A stretch of DNA of 9,431 nucleotides from Acidobacteriota bacterium (GTDB lineage: Bacteria; Acidobacteriota; Blastocatellia; Pyrinomonadales; Pyrinomonadaceae). Position 1 is the stretch's first letter. Every line of letters starts with the position of its first letter. The position numbers and the translations under genes were made by a program. Positions 5,452 to 9,431 of this stretch are shown here, in pieces. The notes beneath the pieces were generated by a model. The model was given only the letters and a program-made list of their open reading frames with translations. It made no database searches and had not been told where the DNA came from. The stretch spans positions 1 to 9,431 of the forward strand of contig JAHEEZ010000049.1 in NCBI GenBank assembly GCA_024640445.1, given 5' to 3'.

Positions 5452-6429
5452 ATGACCCCTATCGCTCAAAAATTCTTGTCCACGATCGAGGAATCGACCG
5501 TACGGCTTGCGGCCCGCGCGGAGGACAAGCGTGGACTCACATCCGCGGACATCATTCCGCGTGTGAGCGATGCCGTCTGGAAGTACCTTCTCCGCGACGA
5601 CGAATCCGCCGGGCACTCCGAGATCTCCGAATTCATCGATTCGCTTCACGCCGACGACCTCTGCCTGATCATCGCCTGCGAACGCGGTGACGAGAACGCG
5701 TGGGGCGATCTGGTCATCAATTTCGATTCAACGGTCAAATCCGCCGCCTGGAACTTCTGCAAGAACCGGGAGGACGCGGAAGACCTTGCGGGCTCTATCT
5801 GGGCGGAACTGCACGGGCTGAAACTCGATTCTGAGGGAAAGACCAAGGGAAAACTCTCGTATTACTCCGGAAAAGGGAGCCTCGCCGGATGGCTTCGGGC
5901 GGTGACAAACCAGCTTGCGATCGACGAATACAGGAAGATGAAGCGGATCGTGCAGGTCGAAGAAGACCGTGTCTTCGAGAATATGGCGCAGGATTCGTCC
6001 GAAAAAGCGGAGTACAGGACGGTAGTCTCGGCAACGGAGAATCCGGAGCAGATATTTGGCGAGACCGAGGCGCAGAATCACATAATGGAAGCGCTACTGA
6101 AGGCGATCGAGGGCCTGAAGGACGAAGAGCGGCTCGTGATGAAGATGTATTATTACGACGATCTCAAATTGCAGGAGATCGCGGACACATTTGGATACCA
6201 CGAGGCGACCGCGAGCCGAAAGATCTCCAGGGTTCAGACCAAATTGAGAAAGTCAGTTGAAAAGATTCTCAGCGAAACACGCGGCTGGAGCGAGAACGAA
6301 GTAAGCCGCCATCTTTCGGATTCGGCCGAGAAACTCGGAATAAGTATAGAGAAGCTGTTCGTTTTGCTGTTGTTCGCGCAGTTCGTGCAAGAGGCGGCGA
6401 CGGCGGGCGTTCATAGGCTGCATTTTTAG
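5452..6429 (+). CDS. ECF-like sigma-70 family RNA polymerase sigma factor with N- and C-terminal extensions
   Basis: The 325-residue protein contains a sigma region 2 at about residues 68-165 (DDLCLIIACERGDENAWGDL through GSLAGWLRAVTNQLAIDEYR, with the EDAEDLAGSIWAEL core-binding segment) and a sigma region 4 at about 212-272, with a helix-turn-helix in LQEIADTFGYHEATASRKIS. Regions 1 and 3 are absent, as in ECF factors, which redirect RNA polymerase to stress or envelope promoters. At 325 residues it is much longer than a typical ECF factor (about 180-200): about 65 residues precede region 2 and about 50 follow region 4, ending with a hydrophobic stretch (KLFVLLLFAQFVQEA, 301-315). The anti-sigma gene starts 30 bases after its stop, so activity is probably controlled by that protein. 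It lacks a Shine-Dalgarno; the start is chosen because the frame from 5452 gives the full extension and a -10-like box lies just upstream. Confidence 0.92.
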   Translation: MTPIAQKFLSTIEESTVRLAARAEDKRGLTSADIIPRVSDAVWKYLLRDDESAGHSEISEFIDSLHADDLCLIIACERGDENAWGDLVINFDSTVKSAAWNFCKNREDAEDLAGSIWAELHGLKLDSEGKTKGKLSYYSGKGSLAGWLRAVTNQLAIDEYRKMKRIVQVEEDRVFENMAQDSSEKAEYRTVVSATENPEQIFGETEAQNHIMEALLKAIEGLKDEERLVMKMYYYDDLKLQEIADTFGYHEATASRKISRVQTKLRKSVEKILSETRGWSENEVSRHLSDSAEKLGISIEKLFVLLLFAQFVQEAATAGVHRLHF

Positions 6430-6459
6430 GGAAGACAGGTCCAAAGGGCCTTACTGCAA

Positions 6460-7566
6460 ATGACCAACGAACACGACAAAGAGATCGACAGCCTTCTGCG
6501 CCGGGTGGCGAAGTCGGAATCGGCGATCGAGGGGAGAGGACCCGCGGGCGCACATATCGACGCGGATGAGATCTCCGTGTTCGCCGAGAACGCGTTGCCC
6601 GAGAAGGCGCGTCAGAGGGTCATCTTGCATATGGCGGATTGCGGCAGATGCAGAACGATCCTGTCGAATGTGATCACGCTCAACGCGGAACACGCTTCAA
6701 ACGCCGCGGCTTCAACGAAAGAAGTGTCCGCAGGCAAGGCGATAGATCTTTCGATCCCATGGTACCGAAAGCTCTTTGCCGTACGCGGAATTGCATTGGC
6801 AATGGGTGCGATCGTGATCCTGCTCGCGGGGTTCTTCGCGGTGCTTGTGATCAGAAATATGGCGCCCGGCGCGGCCTCGGTTGCGGATCTTCAAAACGCG
6901 AACGTTGCGGATAATTCCGGGCCGTTCCAGGAATTGCCTTCGACCAGTTCCGATGGTGAAAGTGGACCCCTTGCGGAGGCTGAAGCGACCCCATTCCCTG
7001 GCAAAAGGGGCGAGGGCAATGACCGTTCGGAGGAACGCTCGAACGCGCCTGCTGTGCCTCCGGGTCAGCAGCTTGCGAAGGAGATCCCCTCTGCAAATGA
7101 AGACAAATTCGCGGACAGGGCTGGCCGAAGAGACCAGGCGCCAGGAAGAGCACAGAATACGGTTCCGTCCGAATCCGCTGCGGCACGCCCCGCTCCCGTG
7201 CAGGCAATTCCTCCCGCTCCGCCTCCGCCCGTGGTAGCGGCTGAAGAGATGGAAGCCCCAAAGGCCAAAACGGACGATCGGGTCGCGGACAAGGATGAGA
7301 AAGCTAGGTCGGGTGTCGACGTCGGCACGTTGCAGGCTCAACAAAAAGCCAAGAAGCTGGAAGCGTCACGGCAGATCTCGGGTAAGACCTTTAATCGACG
7401 CAGCGGCGTCTGGTACGACTCGGCATATGCCGGTCAGGCGACTACAAACGTAAAACGCAGCAGCCCGCAATATAGAGCCTTGGACAGCGGTCTCAGGTCG
7501 ATAACCGACAAACTGTCGGGCACGGTCGTTGTCGTGTGGAAAGCGAAGGCCTACCGGGTCGATTGA
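6460..7566 (+). CDS. Zinc-finger transmembrane anti-sigma factor with long extracytoplasmic tail
   Basis: The 368-residue protein begins with an anti-sigma zinc-finger domain: HMADCGRC gives the H-x3-C-x2-C motif (His57, Cys61, Cys64), which in ZAS/zf-HC2 proteins holds the cognate ECF sigma factor. One membrane helix follows at about residues 109-131 (IALAMGAIVILLAGFFAVLVI). The outer part is a disordered, Ala/Pro/Glu-rich linker (about 135-300, including PPAPPPP) and a compact C-terminal module (about 305-368) running from QISGKTFNRRSGVWYDSAYA to TVVVVWKAKAYRVD. I recall the same C-terminal module in other acidobacterial anti-sigma-like proteins, but know no name for it. It is encoded 30 bases after the sigma factor and ends at a strong terminator, so the two form a closed bicistronic unit. 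The signal sensed is unknown. No good Shine-Dalgarno precedes the ATG. Confidence 0.9.
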   Translation: MTNEHDKEIDSLLRRVAKSESAIEGRGPAGAHIDADEISVFAENALPEKARQRVILHMADCGRCRTILSNVITLNAEHASNAAASTKEVSAGKAIDLSIPWYRKLFAVRGIALAMGAIVILLAGFFAVLVIRNMAPGAASVADLQNANVADNSGPFQELPSTSSDGESGPLAEAEATPFPGKRGEGNDRSEERSNAPAVPPGQQLAKEIPSANEDKFADRAGRRDQAPGRAQNTVPSESAAARPAPVQAIPPAPPPPVVAAEEMEAPKAKTDDRVADKDEKARSGVDVGTLQAQQKAKKLEASRQISGKTFNRRSGVWYDSAYAGQATTNVKRSSPQYRALDSGLRSITDKLSGTVVVVWKAKAYRVD

Positions 7567-7588
7567 GCGATGCCGCACGTTTGAATTT

Positions 7589-7610
7589 AACCCGGCTCTG
7601 CCGGGTTTTT
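7589..7610 (+). terminator. Rho-independent terminator of the sigma/anti-sigma operon
   Basis: Perfect 8-bp stem AACCCGGC (7589-7596) and GCCGGGTT (7600-7607), loop TCT, running directly into TTTTT and then CGTTT. It lies 22 bases after the anti-sigma stop codon. Confidence 0.92.
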
Positions 7611-7658
7611 CGTTTGGGTGACACTCTTTCCGGATTCCGCGTATCGTCCCGAATCGTC

Positions 7659-7664
7659 TATAAT
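7659..7664 (+). promoter_or_regulatory. Possible -10 box of the M28 peptidase gene
   Basis: A perfect TATAAT lies 52 bases before the ATG at 7717; the -35 region (TTCCGC at 7635-7640, 18-base spacer) is poor. A second -10-like word, TACAAT, is at 7691-7696. A Shine-Dalgarno GAGG (7705-7708) precedes the ATG by 8 bases, so this transcript would have an ordinary leader, unlike the genes at 1111 and 5452. Confidence 0.5.
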
Positions 7665-7716
7665 TCCCGCATTCGCAATTCCTTCTCAAATACAATCTGA
7701 ATTCGAGGCCAAATAA

Positions 7717-9072
7717 ATGCGCTTGCTCTGCTCTTTCCTGATCTTGTCCGTCGTCATTCCTCTTATCATCTTTGCCCAGACAGCCCCCTCCACAAAGGCA
7801 AACCCGGTGATCGAGGCTCTTTTGAAAGATGTCTCTGCCAAGAAGATCGAGGAATATAACCTGAAATTAGTGTCCTTCGGCACTCGCAACACAAACTCCG
7901 CGCAGGATGATCCGAACCGTGGAATCGGAGCGGCAAGGGACTGGATCTACTCTGAGTTTCAGAATATCTCCAAGGACTGCGGCGGATGCCTGGACGTTCA
8001 AAAACAGACATTTCTACAGGAAAAAGGAAGGCGCGTCCCCGAACCGATCAACCTGACAAACGTGGTCGCCACGCTGAAAGGCACGAACGACCCCGACAGG
8101 GTTTATGTCGTTTCCGGCCACTACGACACGATGTGCGGAGACCCGAGCGACGGTGAGTGCGACGCTCCCGGCGCCAACGACGACGGCTCGGGCACGGCGG
8201 CGGTGATCGAGATGGCCAGGGTGATGTCGAAGAAGAAGTACGACGCGACGATCATATTCATGACGGTCGCTGGAGAGGAACAGGGGCTTCTCGGCGCAAC
8301 GCACTTCGCAAAGGAAGCGAAGAAGGCGAATATGAACATCGAGGCGATGTTCACGAACGACATCATCGGCGGCGTTAAGACCTTTAAGGACCTCCCGGAC
8401 CGAAACACGGTGCGCGTCTTCGCAGAGGGAGTTCCCTCGAACGAGACCGAACAGCAGGCAAATCTCAGACGAAGCGTCGGCGGCGAGAACGATTCGCCGG
8501 CACGCCAGGTCGGCCGGTATATAAAGGAGATTGGAGACCTCTACTCTCCCAGCTTTAAGGTCAGTCTTATCTACAGGCGCGACCGATATCTCCGGGGAGG
8601 AGATCACATTCCTTTTCTTGAAGAGGGCTATTCCGCCGTCCGTTTTACTGAACCTCACGAGGACTATGACCACCAGCACCAGAACGTAAGGACCGAGAAC
8701 GGAGTTTTTTACGGCGACACGCCCGAATATATCGACTTCGGCTATATCGCCAACGTGACGAAGATCAACGTCGCCGCGCTGGCTTCGCTCGCACTCGCGC
8801 CGGCTATACCCAAGGACGCGGGGATCAGCCTTACGAGGCTGACGAACGACACCGACCTCAAATGGACTGCGGGCTCGGCGGCCGATATCGCCGGATATGA
8901 GATCGTGTGGCGCGATACGACCTCGCCTTTCTGGACGAATTCGAAATTTGTCGGGAATGTCACGAGCTACACGATGCAGGACATGTCCAAGGACAACTGG
9001 TTCTTCGGAGTAAGGGCCGTGGACAAGGACGGGAACCGGAGTCCGGTCGCGTATCCGAGACCGACGAGGTGA
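7717..9072 (+). CDS. Secreted M28-family zinc metallopeptidase with C-terminal fibronectin-III-like domain
   Basis: The 451-residue protein has a signal peptide (hydrophobic 3-19, probable cleavage after FA, residue 20). The M28 (aminopeptidase Y/S type) co-catalytic zinc site is visible: His135 in SGHYD, bridging Asp155 in GANDDGSGT, general base Glu187 and ligand Glu188 in AGEEQG, Asp215 in TNDIIGG, and the last His in the PHEDYDHQHQN segment (His319 or His321). The family removes N-terminal amino acids from peptides, sometimes from dipeptides. Four cysteines lie in two close pairs (Cys88/Cys91 and Cys140/Cys148), suggesting disulfides in an exported protein. Residues about 366-447 look like a fibronectin type III domain (strands LKWTAGSAADIAGYEIVWRD and WFFGVRAVDKDGNRSP). 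The start at 7717 is supported by GAGG eight bases upstream and by the signal peptide. It appears to be a single-gene unit, probably nutritional, working outside the cytoplasm. Confidence 0.94.
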   Translation: MRLLCSFLILSVVIPLIIFAQTAPSTKANPVIEALLKDVSAKKIEEYNLKLVSFGTRNTNSAQDDPNRGIGAARDWIYSEFQNISKDCGGCLDVQKQTFLQEKGRRVPEPINLTNVVATLKGTNDPDRVYVVSGHYDTMCGDPSDGECDAPGANDDGSGTAAVIEMARVMSKKKYDATIIFMTVAGEEQGLLGATHFAKEAKKANMNIEAMFTNDIIGGVKTFKDLPDRNTVRVFAEGVPSNETEQQANLRRSVGGENDSPARQVGRYIKEIGDLYSPSFKVSLIYRRDRYLRGGDHIPFLEEGYSAVRFTEPHEDYDHQHQNVRTENGVFYGDTPEYIDFGYIANVTKINVAALASLALAPAIPKDAGISLTRLTNDTDLKWTAGSAADIAGYEIVWRDTTSPFWTNSKFVGNVTSYTMQDMSKDNWFFGVRAVDKDGNRSPVAYPRPTR

Positions 9073-9090
9073 GTCTGTCGAGTGTCGTAG

Positions 9091-9195
9091 GGGCAGGTCT
9101 TGTGCCTGCCCAATGCGCCGAAAGGTGCGGGATGGTTTCCGGGTCGGTCTGGTCGCGCGGATCCGCTTTCGCCCTGAAGGGCAGAAAGCGTCCGC
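9091..9195. repeat. Hairpin-rich intergenic repeat (REP-like) between the peptidase and mscL
   Basis: Three hairpins occur in a row. The first is GGGCAGG/CCTGCCC (9091-9097 with 9105-9111). The second is GCGCC/GGTGC with a GAAA tetraloop (9115-9128). The third is long and imperfect (9157-9195): GCGGA, a two-base bulge, CGCTTTC and GCCC around a TGAA loop, then GGGC, one bulged A, GAAAGCG and TCCGC, about 16 bp in total. There is no T tract after the last, so it is not a classic terminator for the rightward strand. The first hairpin has the GGGGCAGGTCTTGTGCCTGCCC form that I recall as a dispersed repeat in many bacterial genomes. The 154-bp gap holds nothing else except the mscL ribosome-binding site. 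Confidence 0.65.
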
Positions 9196-9212
9196 AAAAG
9201 TAACCTAGAACT

Positions 9213-9217
9213 GGAGG
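9213..9217 (+). promoter_or_regulatory. Strong Shine-Dalgarno of mscL
   Basis: GGAGG followed 9 bases later by the ATG at 9227. It is the strongest ribosome-binding site in the window and fixes the mscL start. I see no obvious promoter between the hairpins and this site. Confidence 0.85.
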
Positions 9218-9226
9218 GAAGTAGAG

Positions 9227-9431
9227 ATGTGGAATGACTTCAAAGAGTTTCTGAAGCGCGGAAATGTACTCGATCTCGCGATCGCAGTCGTGATCGGCGC
9301 GGCATTCGGCAAGATCGTAACAACGCTCGTTTCCGGGGTGATAATGCCGCCGATCGGCTACCTGACCGGCGGGCTCGATTTCAAAGCGCTGTATTACGAC
9401 ATCAGCGGAAAATACAACGGCGTGACCGACC
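9227..9431 (+). CDS. mscL: Large-conductance mechanosensitive channel MscL, N-terminal part (runs off right edge)
   Basis: The first 68 codons read MWNDFKEFLKRGNVLDLAIA, then VVIGAAFGKIVTTLVSGVIM and PPIGYLTGGLDFKALYY, which is the highly conserved N-terminal amphipathic helix, pore-lining TM1 and start of the periplasmic loop of MscL. MscL forms a homopentameric inner-membrane pore that opens under membrane tension and releases solutes during hypo-osmotic shock. The visible loop (DFKALYYDISGKYNGVTD) has the usual character. The family is about 130-150 residues, so roughly half the gene lies beyond the window. The start is set by GGAGG at 9213-9217 and matches the family's N-terminus. The preceding hairpin region separates it from the peptidase gene, so it is probably transcribed on its own. 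Confidence 0.97.
   Translation, partial: MWNDFKEFLKRGNVLDLAIAVVIGAAFGKIVTTLVSGVIMPPIGYLTGGLDFKALYYDISGKYNGVTD

Noticed and set aside
8014..8679. 221-residue leftward open frame within the M28 peptidase gene
   Set aside because: It mirrors the conserved zinc-binding region on the other strand; the composition is that of a shadow frame.
8907..9203. 98-residue frame running from the end of the peptidase gene through the hairpins before mscL
   Set aside because: It overlaps a real gene in another frame, and its GAGLVPAQ segment is the translation of the GGGCAGG/CCTGCCC hairpin repeat, a common source of spurious proteins.

Overview
The window reads as an ordinary chromosomal stretch from a moderately GC-rich, Gram-negative-type bacterium. 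A diderm envelope is suggested by a lipoprotein, an ECF sigma/anti-sigma pair with a long extracytoplasmic anti-sigma tail, and a secreted M28 peptidase. From recalled protein style (the C-terminal module of the anti-sigma factor, the form of the M28 peptidase, the hairpin-rich intergenic repeats) I infer Acidobacteriota, most likely Blastocatellia/Pyrinomonadales. There is no rRNA or marker gene to prove this. I see no tRNA, rRNA, CRISPR array, phage gene or transposase.

Layout. Positions 1-1061 hold a leftward pair: an SGNH/GDSL hydrolase (285-1061) followed by the start of an unrecognised gene that runs off the left edge (1-233). A 49-bp divergent gap leads to a rightward three-gene operon: a lipoprotein (1111-1782), an MsbA/BmrC-type ABC exporter half (1799-3568) and a four-helix membrane protein (3571-4026), closed by a hairpin terminator at 4048-4077. 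Next is a single alpha/beta hydrolase gene (4113-5153). The 298-bp gap after it is almost filled by a nested inverted-repeat, MITE-like element (about 5157-5401). Then comes an ECF-type sigma factor (5452-6429) with its zinc-finger, membrane-spanning anti-sigma factor (6460-7566) and a clear terminator (7589-7610). The last part has an M28 zinc peptidase with a C-terminal fibronectin-III-like domain (7717-9072), a second hairpin-rich repeat region (9091-9195) and the first 68 codons of mscL (9227 to the right edge).

How the genes relate. The two clearest functional units are the sigma/anti-sigma pair and the lipoprotein/ABC/membrane-protein operon. The sigma factor presumably responds to an envelope signal sensed by the anti-sigma tail, but no target promoter is proven here. 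The ABC exporter carries Asp where the catalytic Glu normally sits, the hallmark of the degenerate half of heterodimeric exporters, yet no partner half lies next to it. The rest looks like independent envelope or housekeeping genes.

I do not see a convincing new defence or mobile system. The most unusual items are the nested inverted-repeat element, the orphan degenerate exporter half with its two unfamiliar partners, the conserved-looking C-terminal module of the anti-sigma factor, and several genes whose -10-like box lies so close to the ATG that leaderless transcription is plausible.
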